A program made the translations under genes and the position numbers. Of a stretch of 64,000 bases of DNA, positions 1 through 10,640 are shown in pieces. This stretch comes from Valencia hispanica. Its lineage: Eukaryota > Chordata > Actinopteri > Cyprinodontiformes > Valenciidae. The stretch is taken from assembly GCA_963556495.2 (NCBI GenBank), contig OY747716.1:11918571-11982570 (forward strand). The letters are read 5' to 3'. The notes beneath the pieces are model-generated. The model made no database searches, was not told the origin of the DNA, and saw only the letters and a program-made list of their open reading frames with translations. Numbering within the stretch: the stretch's first letter is position 1; every line of letters starts with the position of its first letter.

Positions 1-295
1 CTCTAATCACTTATTATTACTATTAATACCTAGGGATATTCATTAGAATATGGTGAACTCAAAGCAAACCACTAGATGGCAGGGGAAAACAACTTTTCCT
101 TTTGAGGTCATATCGATAGTGGTAAACACAAGGAGCTAAACACACACATGCTTGTTGTGAGTATCACCTTTACAAATAGGCAGACATGGAAATAATCAGG
201 CTATACTACACCCCCATACAGGGCTTCATTCAGGTGAGATGTACTCAGAGGACCGGGCAGTGACCTGGATGACAGAATGGAAAAATAAATTGGCT

Positions 296-357
296 GGTGT
301 GTTGTACGTGTGTTGTATGTGTGTTGTATGTGTGTTGTATGTGTGTGCATGTGTGTT
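296..357. repeat. GT-rich minisatellite
   Basis: An 11-base unit close to GTGTTGTATGT is repeated about five times with small changes, grading into (TG)n. Short open frames across it on both strands are low-complexity artefacts. Confidence 0.8.
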
Positions 358-941
358 AATGTCAAGCAGCTTGGTGCTGCGACCCCTTCCCTCCATCCAT
401 CCCTCTTCGGTCACGGCCACCAGCTGTTCACTGATAAGTGATCCAACATTACTCTACCGACACTGATGACACACACCTCCACACAAGTGCACAGATGCCT
501 TCCTGTTGACCCCTTCCCATTTCTGTGGATTGTTTCACAATGTGAAGCAGTATGGGGGGGGTGGGGGGGGACTAATCCGGATTCACCACCTTACCTCACG
601 TATAATGGAGATAAATCACCCTTGACGGAGAACTCTGTGTCAAAGAGCTAGATGTACTGATACAGGCGCCAGTCACAAGTGTGTATTCCTGTCCCTATTC
701 TACACATGGTGACAAATGCTGCCCTCTTTTGGTAGGAAATGAGAAATGATGGTGATTTAGTTGATCACATGATTGATGTGGTGGAGGGGATAGGATGGCT
801 GGCAAGTTGACGAAGTGGCAGACCGTTAGGGAATCCAATAACCGAGCTGTCCCTCACGGACGGCACCTGTCCCGGCTGTGAAGATAGAGAAGTGGTGGTG
901 GCGGTAAGTGGATAGGGAATTGCCCATTATGTCTTGCTCTA

Positions 942-1076
942 CAGTGCCCCGTAAAGTACTCATATCTTCTAAACTTTTCCATGTTTTCTCTCGTTACAAC
1001 CGCAAACTTGATTTTCTGTGATGCGTCAGCATAAAATAGAGAAATTAGTTTTCTCTTTGGCTGTATAGATGTGTCC
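942..1076 (+). mobile_element. Tc1-like terminal fragment
   Basis: After a TA at 940-941 the sequence reads CAGTGCCCCGTAAAGTACTC and then the TTTTCCATGTTTTCTC..GTTACAACCGCAAACTT pattern usual for fish Tc1/mariner ends. No transposase is attached. The same fragment, reversed, occurs in the right arm and ends at a TA at 12649-12650. Confidence 0.55.
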
Positions 1077-1125
1077 TGATTCATGAAAGTCCTTCCTTTA
1101 CCTTTGGCGATACTCTACTGTCACC

Positions 1126-1625
1126 AGTGTTGTAGTCAAGTCACTGGGTCCTACAGGCCAAGTCCCAAAAAGAATCTTCCAGTCCAAGTCAAGTCAAAAA
1201 TAAGAGAGCATGGTGTAGATTTAAGACTAGAATTATGCCACCCATATATGGCTTACTTCATAAAAATAACAAAAATGTACTCAGTGCTCCCATGCCATCA
1301 ACTAACTAACACAGTAGCATGTGGAAAACAATACAACATGTTTAAAATAAATTTGAAAACAATACCTAGTCGACAAGTCACCTATACACTTACAAAGGAT
1401 TTGGGACGTTTTTATTAAATTTGTCCAGTAATCTGACCTAATATAACAAGTTAACATTACCACCGGCTACATGCTAATTCCAACAATAGTGATTTCACTT
1501 GTCGGAGTTCGAAGTCCTAACTTTGCATGTCCAAGTGCAAGTCATCGACGTGCTGCTCAAGTCAAGTCACAAGTCCCTTAAACATGAGTCAGAAATTGAG
1601 TCCAAGTCCAGTAATCAAGTACTCC
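1126..1625 (+). mobile_element. AAGTC-rich non-autonomous DNA element
   Basis: The element starts CAGTGTTGTAGTCAAGTCAC and is full of AAGTC/CCAAGTC motifs at both ends, with an AT-rich centre. It finishes near CAAGTACTCC at about 1625. The CAGTG start and subterminal motif clusters suggest a non-autonomous hAT, but I could not find an 8-base target duplication. The 73-codon frame at 1499-1720 lies in these motifs and is not a convincing gene. Confidence 0.5.
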
Positions 1626-3475
1626 ATCCCGGATTGTCACACATGACTGCTTACAGACGGAAAGTCACCCAGGAAACTAAAGGAACACCACCCATTACTG
1701 TTACAGTGGACCCCCGGTAATTGTGGAGGTTATGAACCACCACTCGTGAAAAGCTGAACTCTGCAGATTCTTGAGACACCCTCTAAACACATTTATAACT
1801 GACTATTTTAATAGTTCAAAACAATAAATATACCTTAAAATGCACAGTGGAATCTGTCTTAGCCCTATCACAGAAACTAATATCCATGAGCTTCCAAATC
1901 TGCACTCTTGGGGGTACAGGCAATCAGAGCGAAGAAAATTTGAAAGGTGTCCCTGGATTGGTTGCTTTGCTAATGCCAGCCAATAGCGTGCCAAGTAGCA
2001 TTGCTTATATGTATTTTAGCTTCACAGGCTGCATTTTCTTATAAATATTTTAGATTTAATCTGCATAAAAATCAATGATGACATGAATCTTCTAAACCTG
2101 ATAGCCGGATCAGTCTTCAGAGATTCATTAAATTTCTGTTGCATTGTAAAGGGCCAGAACAGCAGGTGTACCAAGCAGGAGGCTGCAAGTTAGCTTACAA
2201 AGCCAATAGCCTGGCTAATTAACCAGCTAATATCAGCTTGTTGGACTCCCAGCTATAGTATATATATTAACCATTTTAAAAAATGCAGAAGAAAAGAGAG
2301 AATATTCTGCACAAAATGCATGTTGACTTAAAGACTCCATCTAAATTCACCTGCTTATTCCATATTCTATTATCGTTTTTAGATTGGTTTAGTCTTAGCT
2401 GACCGACTTCATCCTACCTCTTATGACTGAACAAGAACTAAACCCTTGATTTTTGTGAATTTCTTGACCACTTTATTCGTAGCGAAAGGGGGTATTAGGG
2501 GGTATTGAATCAGATGGCTAAAATTATTCATCCCAAAATTAGATTATTATTTGTAAAAACATACAAAAGCACATCATAGAGAGCTACTTTTTGCAATGTA
2601 ACTCTACTAAATGAATAATGCTACTATTAAAAATGAAGAGCTCAGACTGAGGGTTCTGCACTTGAGGGAGGTGAGGATATTACCTACTGCTGCCAAGCCT
2701 CCTACATTTTCCTTCAATTCATCTACCTTATGGTGTGTATGGCTGGATATGAATGACTAAGCACAAATGTGTGACAGCTTTTAAATATTTCAGCAGCAAT
2801 CTGATCAAATGGACAGACGATAAAAGCAATAACTGACTTTGTCCCCCAACCAGTATTGGATCCCTGGGCAAGGCACACTAATATTCAAGCTTGTGTGCTT
2901 TCATAATCGCTTTAGGAAAAAAATCAATAAAAACTTGCACATTAACATAAAAAAATCCCTCTCGTCTGTCAGACAGATCCTGTTTTCAGCTTCATTCGAG
3001 TATAGAAAAAAAAAGAAGAGAAGCTTGTTTCCGCTAAGGACCGCTGTCTTCCACATATCTCAATAAATCTCCCTCTACACATCCTTCTCTGCTGATGGGG
3101 TAGAAGACGGACAAAATGAGATATTGGACAGTTCTACTCTCTGCTCCTGGATTCACCTGTTAACACCGAAGCCCAATAAAAACACCTCAATAACCAGAGA
3201 CCAGGCTTGGTGGAGAAACACTCATCTTTGTGAATGTTCATATTGTAAAGACCCAGTGGATGCTCTGGGGTTTTAAAATGGGAAACCATTCAACAAAAGA
3301 GAGCTGATGCAATGCGAACCACGACCGCTCAAAGCTGCAACTAATTGAGAGTCCATTTTATTTTTAACTTAAGCACTACAGTTCCTACTTACAGTACTGC
3401 ATAACACAGTTTCTCTGTCTGCTGGTTTCTATTGCTGTTATACAACATTTGTCTTCTATGTCAGCTGTGTCTGTG
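1626..3475. other. no gene seen; AT-rich unique DNA
   Basis: Only frames under 80 codons occur, with no recognisable motif. There are short A runs near 2910 and 3010. I see no repeat family here. Confidence 0.5.
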
Positions 3476-4190
3476 TTGCTTCAATTTCAATTCATTTCAA
3501 TTCAGTTTATTTATATAGCGCCAATTCACAACAGATGTCATCTCAAGGCACTTAACAAGAAGTCATTTCAATACATTTATACAAACATTCCAACCAGTTA
3601 AAAAGTTTCCTATTTAAGGAATCCCAGCAGATTGTGTCAGTCATTGGCGTGAGGTTGGGCAGACTTTCCAACCACAGCAATCCTTCAGCAATCCCTCATA
3701 CTGAGCAAGCATGTAGCGACGGTGGAGAGGAAAAACTCCCCTTTAACAGGAAGAAACCTCCAACAGAACCAGGCTCAGTAGGAGCGGCCATCTGCCACGA
3801 CCGTCTGGGGGTTTGAGAAGACAGAGCAGAAACACAGAAGGAACAGAAGATCTGATATAAGAGAACTTTCTATGTTACAGAAAGTAAAAAGTTGATAACA
3901 GGACACAGTGGATGTTCAGTTACTGGGAGCATCATCCCAGTCGATGCTCCCCGTCCAACAGGGCATTGCAGCCAAGCAGGATACCAGACCAGGTATATCT
4001 TCTATGGAGAGAAAAACACTGAGAGAAAACAAAGTTAACAGTCGAAATAGCAGAATGAACTGTAATACAACTGGAGAGTAGTAGGAGAAAAGGAAGTAGC
4101 AGAGTGAAGAAAATTGGTAAGTCTGTCCTCCAGCAGTCTAAGCCTATAGCAGCATAACTACAGAGATAGCTCAGGATGACCTAAGCCACT

Positions 4191-5891
4191 CTAACTATAA
4201 GCTTTATCAAAAAGGAAAGTTTTAAGCCTGGCCTTAAAAGTAAACAGAGTGTCTGCCTCACGGACTAAGGCTGGGAGCTGGTTCCACAGGAGAGGAGCCT
4301 GATAACTAAAAGATCTGCCTCCCATTCTACTTTTAGAAATCCTAGGAACTACAAGTAAACCTGCAGTCTGAGAGCAAAGTGCTCTGTTAGGAACATATGG
4401 AACAATTAGATCTCTGATGTATGATGGAGCTTGATTATTAAGGGCTTTGTATGTAAGAAGAAGGATCTTAAATTCTATTCTGGATTTAACAGGGAGCCAA
4501 TGAAGGGAAGCTAAAACAGGAGAAATGTGATCTCTCTTTTTAATATTCATCAGAACTCTGGCTGCCGCAATTTGGATCAACTGAAGGCTTTTAATGGCAT
4601 TTTGTGGACTACCTGAGAGTAAAGAATTACAGTAGTCCAGCCTTGAGGTAACAAATGCATGGACTAGTTTCCCAGCATCACTCCTGGACAGGATGTTTCT
4701 AATTTTAGCAATATTCAGGAGGTGAAAGAAGGAAATCCTAGAAACCTGTTTAATATGGGATTTAAATGTCAAGTCTTGGTCAAAAATAACGCCGAGGTTC
4801 TTTACATTATTACTGGGGGCCAATTTAATGCCATCCAGATGAAGTGATTGACTAATCAGTTTCTTTTTTAGAACTTCTGGTCTAAATACAGCAACTTCTG
4901 TCTTGTCAGAATTTAAAAGCAAAAAGTTTAGGGTCATCCATGTTTTTATGTCTTCCAGACATGCCTGTAATCTACCTAACTGACTGGATTCATCAGGATT
5001 AATGGATAAATATAGTTGTGTATCATCGGCATAGCTGTGGAAATTTATGTCATGGTGTCTAATGATTCTACCAATTGGGAGCATATATATAGTGAAAAGA
5101 ATTGGTCCAAGCACAGAACCCTGTGGAACTCCACAAGTAACCCTTAAGAGTGAAGAAGATTGATCATTTAGATAAACAAACTGTAATCTGTCAGACAGAT
5201 ATGATTTAAACCAGCCTAGTGCTGTTCCTTTGATCCCTGCAACATGTTCAAGCCTTTCTAAGAGAATATTATGATCGACTGTGTCAAAAGCAGCAGTGAG
5301 ATCTAACAAAACCAATACAGACACAAGTCCATTATCTGAGGCCATGAAAATATCATTAGTAACCTTCACCAGTGCTGTTTCAGTGCTATGATGAGCTCTA
5401 AAACCTGACTGAAACTCTTCAAACAGCTCGTTACTGTTTAGATGCTCACAGACTTGATTAGCAACGATTTTCATAAGGATTTTGGATAAGAAAGGAAGGT
5501 TAGATATAGGTCTGTAATTCACTAAGTCATCTTGATCAAGGGAAGGTTTCTTGAGTAAAGGTTTAATTACAGCTATTTTAAATTCCTGTGGTACGTATCC
5601 GTTTACTAAGGATAGATTCATCATATCCAAAATGGGGCCAGGAACCAAATGGAACACTTCTTTAAATAATTTGGTTTGGATTGGGTCCAACATACAAGTT
5701 GAAGGTCTAGATGAGGCTAATATTTCTAATAATTCCGAAAGCTCGACTGAATCAAAACAGCCTAAGCACAACTGAGGTTCTACAGTTCTTTCCGATACTG
5801 TCTCATTTACTGAGGAAGAAGTAATAATGTTTGGGAGGATGCCAATGATTTTATTTTTAATAGAATTAATTTTATTTATGAAGTATCCCAT
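4191..5891 (-). CDS. L2 LINE reverse transcriptase (ORF2 C-terminal part)
   Basis: This 566-codon frame is the RT and downstream part of L2 ORF2, which copies element RNA into DNA at a nicked chromosomal site. Visible RT motifs are NYRPISNLPF (residues ~125-134), the LLDLTAAFD catalytic aspartate block (~195-203), GVPQGSVLGP (~254-263) and YADDTQLY (~287-294). The C-terminal region has LQLIQxAAARVL, SLHWLPV and the LLWNQLP..FKxRLKTFLF block shared by fish L2 proteins. The ATG at 5891 is internal. Comparison with copy 2 shows the protein should continue upstream, and a missing C near 6118 shifts the frame away from the endonuclease. The RT is open to its natural stop, but the complete ORF2 is broken. 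Confidence 0.9.
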   Translation of the reverse strand: MGYFINKINSIKNKIIGILPNIITSSSVNETVSERTVEPQLCLGCFDSVELSELLEILASSRPSTCMLDPIQTKLFKEVFHLVPGPILDMMNLSLVNGYVPQEFKIAVIKPLLKKPSLDQDDLVNYRPISNLPFLSKILMKIVANQVCEHLNSNELFEEFQSGFRAHHSTETALVKVTNDIFMASDNGLVSVLVLLDLTAAFDTVDHNILLERLEHVAGIKGTALGWFKSYLSDRLQFVYLNDQSSSLLRVTCGVPQGSVLGPILFTIYMLPIGRIIRHHDINFHSYADDTQLYLSINPDESSQLGRLQACLEDIKTWMTLNFLLLNSDKTEVAVFRPEVLKKKLISQSLHLDGIKLAPSNNVKNLGVIFDQDLTFKSHIKQVSRISFFHLLNIAKIRNILSRSDAGKLVHAFVTSRLDYCNSLLSGSPQNAIKSLQLIQIAAARVLMNIKKRDHISPVLASLHWLPVKSRIEFKILLLTYKALNNQAPSYIRDLIVPYVPNRALCSQTAGLLVVPRISKSRMGGRSFSYQAPLLWNQLPALVREADTLFTFKARLKTFLFDKAYS

Positions 5892-6091
5892 AAAAGTATC
5901 ACTGCTAAGAGCTGGGGGAATAGTTGGCTCAACAGAACTATGACTCTGTGTAAGTTTGGCAACTGTACTAAAAAGAAACCTAGGATTGTTTTTATTCGCC
6001 TCTATTAATGATGAAAAATATGCTGTTCTAGCTTGTCGAAGGGTCTTTTTATACAGCAGTAGACTGTTATTCCAGGTTAAATAGGAATCCT

Positions 6092-6973
6092 CTAGATGTG
6101 TAGAGCGCCATTTTCTCTCAACTTCCTAGTATTCTGCTTTAAAGTACGCAGCTCTGCGTTAAACCAAGGAGTCAGCCTCCTATGGCTAGCCACTTTCTTT
6201 TTTAAGGGGACTATACTATCTAATGCCAGACGCAATGAGGACGTAACGCTGTGAACCAGACCATCAATTTCTGAAGGGTTAGAGATAGAATTGCTGCCAT
6301 CCACTGTGTTACCCTGAGACACTAAGGAAAGTAAGAATGGAACAGATTCTTTAAAAATTGCTACAGCATTGTCTGATAAAGCTCTACTATAATGAAATTT
6401 TCTTTCAGATTTAAAAGGGTCAGTTAAAGTAAATTCAAAAGTTATTAAGAAGTGGTCAGACAGGACCGGGTTATGTGGGTGGACTGTTATTTCCTCACAC
6501 TCAATACCGTATGTCAGTACTAGGTCCAAAGTGTGTTTGCCCGAGTGGGTCGATCCCTGTACTTTTTGAGTAAAGCCAATTGAGTCTAAAATAGCACTAA
6601 AGGCTGCATTTAGGCTATCACTTTCAGTATCCACATGAATATTGAAGTCCCCCACTATAATGACCCTATTTAGTATTAAATATCAGTATTTAATACTAAA
6701 TCAGATACAAAATGTGAGATCTGATCCAAGAATTGAGAGTAAGGGCCTGGTGGACGATACAAAACCACAAACAAAAATGGTCTTAATGTTTTGCAACTTG
6801 GATGAGGAAAATTAAGGGTTAGATGTTCAAAATTACAGTAGCTATAAATTGATCTTGGACTAATTAGTAAATCAGAACGAAAAATGGTTGCAACTCCTCC
6901 TCCTCCTCGCCCAGTACTTCTAGGAATGTGAAAATTTAAATGACTGGAAGGAGTTGACTCATTTATACTGACA
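6092..6973 (-). pseudogene. L2 LINE endonuclease, broken
   Basis: Two frames carry the AP-type endonuclease that nicks target DNA. 6676-6973 has [11 protein letters not shown] and [14 protein letters not shown]; 6092-6655 has GDFNIHVD, the THSGKHTLDLVLT block and [11 protein letters not shown] (SDH motif). A 14-base insertion near 6670, absent from copy 2, separates them and shifts the frame. A 1-base deletion near 6118 separates the second frame from the RT. The N-terminal part, including the NIRSL and TETWLQ motifs seen in copy 2, was lost by 5' truncation. Confidence 0.85.
6668..6701. repeat. perfect 15-bp palindrome with TCAG loop
   Basis: ATTTAGTATTAAATA and its exact reverse complement TATTTAATACTAAAT flank a 4-base loop. 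Copy 2 has only the right arm, so the left arm was added after insertion or in this lineage. Confidence 0.9.
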
Positions 6974-6980
6974 TTGCTTC

Positions 6981-7528
6981 TAATCATTTACCTTAAAAGG
7001 CCACAGTTGCAAACCCTGCAAATTTTTTCCTACGCTCAGCAAGTTTTCAGACCACTCTTGGGACCCTTTTCCCACCCAAAAAAGTAACAAGCAACTTTTT
7101 CCTGTGTTAAATTGCTCCCCGTGATGGACGACAGATGCTGCTCTTCCAGGAGCCGTAATCATTGTGCAGTTTTCCTCTCTGAAATCATACTGTTAATGAA
7201 TAGCCAATGTGTGGAGCCACTGCTTATTTATGTGAATCTATGAAACTTATTGGTCTAAAATATATCACTGTCACTAGGAAACACCCCCAAGAGCAAATCT
7301 AAATTCTCCCTCAGGTTTTGCCCACCTTGTCCACTAGACATGCCTATGGCTACACGTCTACTTTTTCTTCTTTAACGAGGGTTGGCATCCACAAAAGTGA
7401 CCAAAAAAGGCTCGGGGCCATTCTAAAATCCCTTAACTTACTTATTTGTTTTAGTTTTTTAGGTCATTTTCTTTATACTGGTCATGTTTTTCATCCCCTT
7501 CATATCCAAGTTAAAAGAAAAGTGTAGA
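6981..7528. other. no gene seen
   Basis: Unique-looking sequence between L2 copy 1 and the Rex3-like fragment. Only short unsupported frames are present. Confidence 0.4.
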
Positions 7529-7881
7529 GTGCCTTCTCTGGGTCGGGGACAAGGTTCTGCCCTAATTGGGAGAGTTTAGGTATTTCTGGATCTTGTACAC
7601 GAATAAGGACAAAATGGAGTGGGCAATCGATAGGCTCCTGCGATCGGTGTGGTGTATGAGGTGATGTGAGTGCTTTACCAGTTTATCGACATTCCTAAAC
7701 TCATCTATGGTCACAAGGTCTGGGTAGTGACCAAAAGAACGAGATTGCAGATATAAGTGGCCGAAATGAGTTTCCTCCCCAGGATGTCTGGGCTCTCCCT
7801 TAGAGACAGCGTGAGATATTCATTCGACTCGAGGGGCCCAGAGAAGAGCCGCTACTCCTTCACATCGAGAGGAGCCAGATT
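7529..7881 (+). pseudogene. Rex3/RTE-like LINE, C-terminal RT fragment
   Basis: The sequence begins with coding for CLLWVGD-like residues (GCCTTCTCTGGGTCGGGGAC) and runs through the YGHxxWVVT region. At 7757-7880 it encodes AEMSFLPRMSGLSLRDSVR..SR. This AAEMSFLRRVxGLSLRDRVR block is the C-terminal part of a common fish RTE-clade LINE that I associate with Rex3. The reading frame is broken (a stop before AEMSF), and both the catalytic RT and the 3' tail are missing. The clade is fairly sure; the exact family name less so. Confidence 0.7.
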
Positions 7882-8014
7882 AAAGCATGATCAGCCAGCA
7901 GCTGCTTCACAAATGTGTGATTTATTTGCAGTCCTGTGTTTGGACTGCATCTGAGTGGGACTGCTGCGAGAGGAATAAACCGCCTGTGAGTGCTTCAAGA
8001 TTGGTCATGGGCTC

Positions 8015-8959
8015 ATGGTAGCATGTGGTGTGCCCCAGGGTTCAATTTTAGGCCCAGTGCTTTTTAACCTTTATATGCTCCCTCTTGGCAGCGTCATCAG
8101 GAGACATGGAGTTAACTTTCACAGTTATGCTGATGATACACAGTTATACATCTCCATGTCTCCCGATGACACACGGCCAATGGATGCACTTTTTAACTGC
8201 ATTTTAGACATTAAATCCTGGATGGCAGAAAACGTTCTCCAGCTCAACCAGGACAAAACTGAAGTTTTAGTCATCGGTCCTGAGGCTCAGAGAGAGAAAC
8301 TTTTACCAAAACTACAATCACTGTCTTTTAATCTCTCTTTACAAGTGAAGAACCTGGGCGTGATTTTTGACTCTGAGCTGACTTTTATTCCTCACATAAA
8401 AAATATCACTAAAATAGGTTTTTATCAACTAAAGAACATCGCCAGAGTCCGCCCCATTCTGTCTCGGGCCAATACGGAGACACTGATGCATGCTTTTATC
8501 TCCAGTAGAATTGATTACTGTAATGCCCTGCTTTCTGGTCTTCCCAAAAAGAGTATATCAGGTTTACAACTACTACAAAATTCAGCAGCACGTGTCCTGA
8601 CGAAGACCAGGAGGCGGGAGCACATTACACCGGTCTTAAAATCATTGCATTGGCTCCCCGTACATTTCAGGATCGACTTTAAGGTTCTTTTAATGGTTTT
8701 TAAGTGTCTTAATGGTCTTGGGCCTTCTTATCTCTCTGAACTGCTTTTACCATATAAACCTTCGCGGTCTCTGCGCTCCTCTGGCAGCCGTCTCCTTGTC
8801 ACCCCAAAAGTCAGGACACACAAGCATGGCGAGGCGTCTTTCCAGTTTTATGGCCCTCACCTCTGGAACAGGCTGCCAGAGAACCTCAGGGCTGCAGAGA
8901 ATATTCATGTTTTTAAGAGCAGGCTCAAGACTCACCTTTTTAGCTTAGCTTTTAACTGA
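8015..8959 (+). CDS. L2 LINE reverse transcriptase, C-terminal 314 residues
   Basis: An open frame for the second half of an L2 [12 protein letters not shown] (residues ~5-14), YADDTQLY (~38-45, catalytic aspartates kept), [42 protein letters not shown] and [20 protein letters not shown]. The endonuclease and the first RT motifs, including the first catalytic aspartate, were never copied at this site, so it cannot be active. There is no frameshift across 944 bases, suggesting a fairly recent insertion. The start is simply the first in-frame ATG after truncation. Confidence 0.85.
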   Translation: MVACGVPQGSILGPVLFNLYMLPLGSVIRRHGVNFHSYADDTQLYISMSPDDTRPMDALFNCILDIKSWMAENVLQLNQDKTEVLVIGPEAQREKLLPKLQSLSFNLSLQVKNLGVIFDSELTFIPHIKNITKIGFYQLKNIARVRPILSRANTETLMHAFISSRIDYCNALLSGLPKKSISGLQLLQNSAARVLTKTRRREHITPVLKSLHWLPVHFRIDFKVLLMVFKCLNGLGPSYLSELLLPYKPSRSLRSSGSRLLVTPKVRTHKHGEASFQFYGPHLWNRLPENLRAAENIHVFKSRLKTHLFSLAFN

Positions 8960-9352
8960 TTATTATTTATCACTGTTTGTTTAATTGCTTTGGATGTTTT
9001 ATATGATTATATTTTTATCAGTTTTACTTTTCAATCTTAGCACATTAATTCACTGTTTATTTTTATACTTTAATTTATCTTAATCCCCGTTCCAGTGTTT
9101 CCTCTGTGGGAGCCCTCTGCCCCGGGAGCGGTGGTCGGCTGTAGCTGCCTGGGTGCTCTCCGGGTGGAGCTTGGGTGGAGGTGGGGGTCTTGGCCTTGCC
9201 TCCACTGGGTGCCCTGTGTCAGTGCCTCGGCTGGTGCTGTTAATTTACTGCTGCCGGGGCAGATGGCTCCTCTGATGGCGTTTCCTTGCATGGTTCATCT
9301 GCACTCGGCCCAATGTCCTTTTTTACCTTTTCTTTTAACTGTGTGTGTGCAT

Positions 9353-9377
9353 GGGAGATGGGTTGGGGGGAGGGGGG
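9353..9377 (+). other. G-quadruplex motif in the L2 3' UTR
   Basis: Four G runs (GGG, GGG, GGGGGG, GGGGGG) are separated by loops of 4, 2 and 1 bases on the sense strand of the LINE. The reversed copy near 14694-14715 keeps a weaker version. Confidence 0.7.
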
Positions 9378-9599
9378 TATAACTGTGACCATGCTTTTAA
9401 ATCGGTGGGGGAGGGAAGGGAAGGTGGTTTTATGTGGGGTCATTTTAATCTGTAAAGCACTTTGTGATGCAACTTCTTGTATGAAAAGCGCTTCATAAAT
9501 AAAGTTTGATTTGATTTGATTTGAAAAAGTCACTAGGTTTGTTGCTGCTCACTTTTTAAACCTGACTCAAGAAATCAACTAAGAGCAAATGCTCTGAAT

Positions 9600-10640
9600 A
9601 TGTTTTATGTTCGTTTTAGTTCTTCTCTAAATCTAGTCGTCCAAAAGTTCGGAATGACTTCAGGCCTGTTGCCCTCACCTCAGTCATCTAGTCAACTTAT
9701 CAGGAACATGATTATGAAAGAGATTGAGCATGAGATTGAGCTCAATAAAGGAGTGGAGGACACATTTGATTCCACTAAATCTGATTTTTAGACATGTAGG
9801 GGGTTACGGGACTTTTATCAATGTCTCCCCTGCTTTTATTACAATACACCTCTGTATTTTAATTAAAAGACAGTTCAAAAGAACGGTTTGAAATCAGGAA
9901 AAACCTGGCGGGCTTGATTTTAGACTTTTCAACCGAAATATCACAAAGAGCGAGAATACATGGGATTCTGTCTTACCCAGTGTTCTCCTCCACAGGTTCT
10001 CCATAAGAGTGTGTGTTATAGCCCTTATTATTCATTCTTTATACAAATTTGTGTCAGAGCAGACATGAAAACAGGGCCCCTATTAAATATGCAGATGACC
10101 GTGTTATTGTCAACATACTCAAAGAGGATGGAACTAGTCATGGTCCAGTTCTTGGTGACTGTTCAGTGGTGTGAGGAGTCTTATAAAAGGTGTGAGGAAC
10201 GTATAAAACAAAAAATATGGGCATGGAGTCACTTTAATTAAAAGGTCAGATAATAGAGCATGTGCAATCATATAAATATTTTGGGACCATAAGCAATGAA
10301 AAATTCACCAGCACATTTATTGTTATGGGTGACCTGCTCATTACCAGCCTGACCGAACAATTTTGACATTGTTTTATCGTCCTTCTATTGAGTCCATTTT
10401 ATCTTTTTGTTTGGTGGCATTATTTCGGCCAGACCTAAAAGAGAAAAACTCAATGAATCAAATAGTGAGATGGTCCAGTCGTCTGATAGGTGAGTCACAG
10501 CCCTGTCTAGCCTCACTGTGCAATACACAGGTACAGAGGATGGCTTTATCAATTCTTAATAATGACTCCCATCCTCTACGGATTGAGTTTCAGGTTCTTA
10601 CCTCCGAACGGATTCCAAATGCTATGACTGTTCTGTAAAG
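9600..10640 (+). pseudogene. decayed Rex1-like LINE reverse transcriptase
   Basis: Fragments in changing frames give a degraded RT: NDF-like RPVALTSV from 'gaatgacttcaggcctgttgcc' near 9650, then QGS..SPLLFILYTN near 9990-10060, KYADDRVIV (YADD catalytic motif) near 10090 and a YFGT segment near 10277. A C-terminal stretch at 10363-10638 reads LTLFYRPSIESILSFCLVALF..KEKNSMNQIVRWSSRLIGESQPCLASL. This resembles the jockey-group Rex1/Babar type, as does the endonuclease remnant at 37785-39800. Many stops and indels make it one of the oldest insertions here. The clade assignment is from motif memory. Confidence 0.65.

Larger units (their letters stand above)
722..1625 (+). repeat. left arm of a long inverted repeat
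   Basis: This stretch matches the reverse complement of 11815-12916 over nearly all its length, with scattered substitutions and small indels. Shared landmarks in order are a ~215-base segment beginning near CTTTTGGTAGGAAAT, a Tc1-like terminal segment at 942-1076, a spacer, and an AAGTC-rich element from 1126. The arms are about 10 kb apart and point towards each other. The match was made by eye. It could be an old inverted duplication or two copies of one composite repeat. An additional copy of part of the interior at 12925-13095 shows that at least that part is multicopy. Confidence 0.75.
3483..6973 (-). mobile_element. L2-type LINE, copy 1 (5'-truncated)
   Basis: Read on the minus strand the element holds the end of an AP endonuclease domain, a full reverse transcriptase and C-terminal region, then a ~700-base 3' UTR. 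It ends in a tail of the form GGCGCTATATAAATAAACTG plus AATTGA repeats, as in fish L2 elements. The 5' end stops at about 6973, inside the endonuclease region, where similarity to the longer copy at 42788-46253 ends. TTGCTTC occurs at 3476-3482 and again at 6974-6980, a likely 7-base target duplication. 5' truncation with a short duplication is typical of target-primed reverse transcription. Compared with copy 2, it keeps ~30 RT residues that copy 2 lacks. Confidence 0.9.
8013..9524 (+). mobile_element. second L2-family LINE, severely 5'-truncated
   Basis: The copy starts inside the RT domain just before [10 protein letters not shown] and runs through the C-terminal region and a ~560-base 3' UTR. 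It ends in AATAAAGTTTGATTTGATTT, a pentamer-type LINE tail. Its protein differs clearly from copy 1 and copy 2, so it is another L2 family. The 3' UTR is repeated in reverse at 14579-15060. No target duplication was found. Confidence 0.88.

Noticed and set aside
541..575. G-quadruplex at GGGGGGGGTGGGGGGG
   Set aside because: Only two long G runs. It could fold by splitting runs but is better described as a homopolymer tract.
3634..3816. 60-codon frame repeated near 42933-43205
   Set aside because: Part of the L2 3' UTR in antisense, shared between the two LINE copies.
9095..9533. Overlapping frames of 70-97 codons, one similar to the frame at 14729-14971
   Set aside because: They lie in the 3' UTR of the L2 LINE. 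The similarity reflects copying of the UTR, not a protein.
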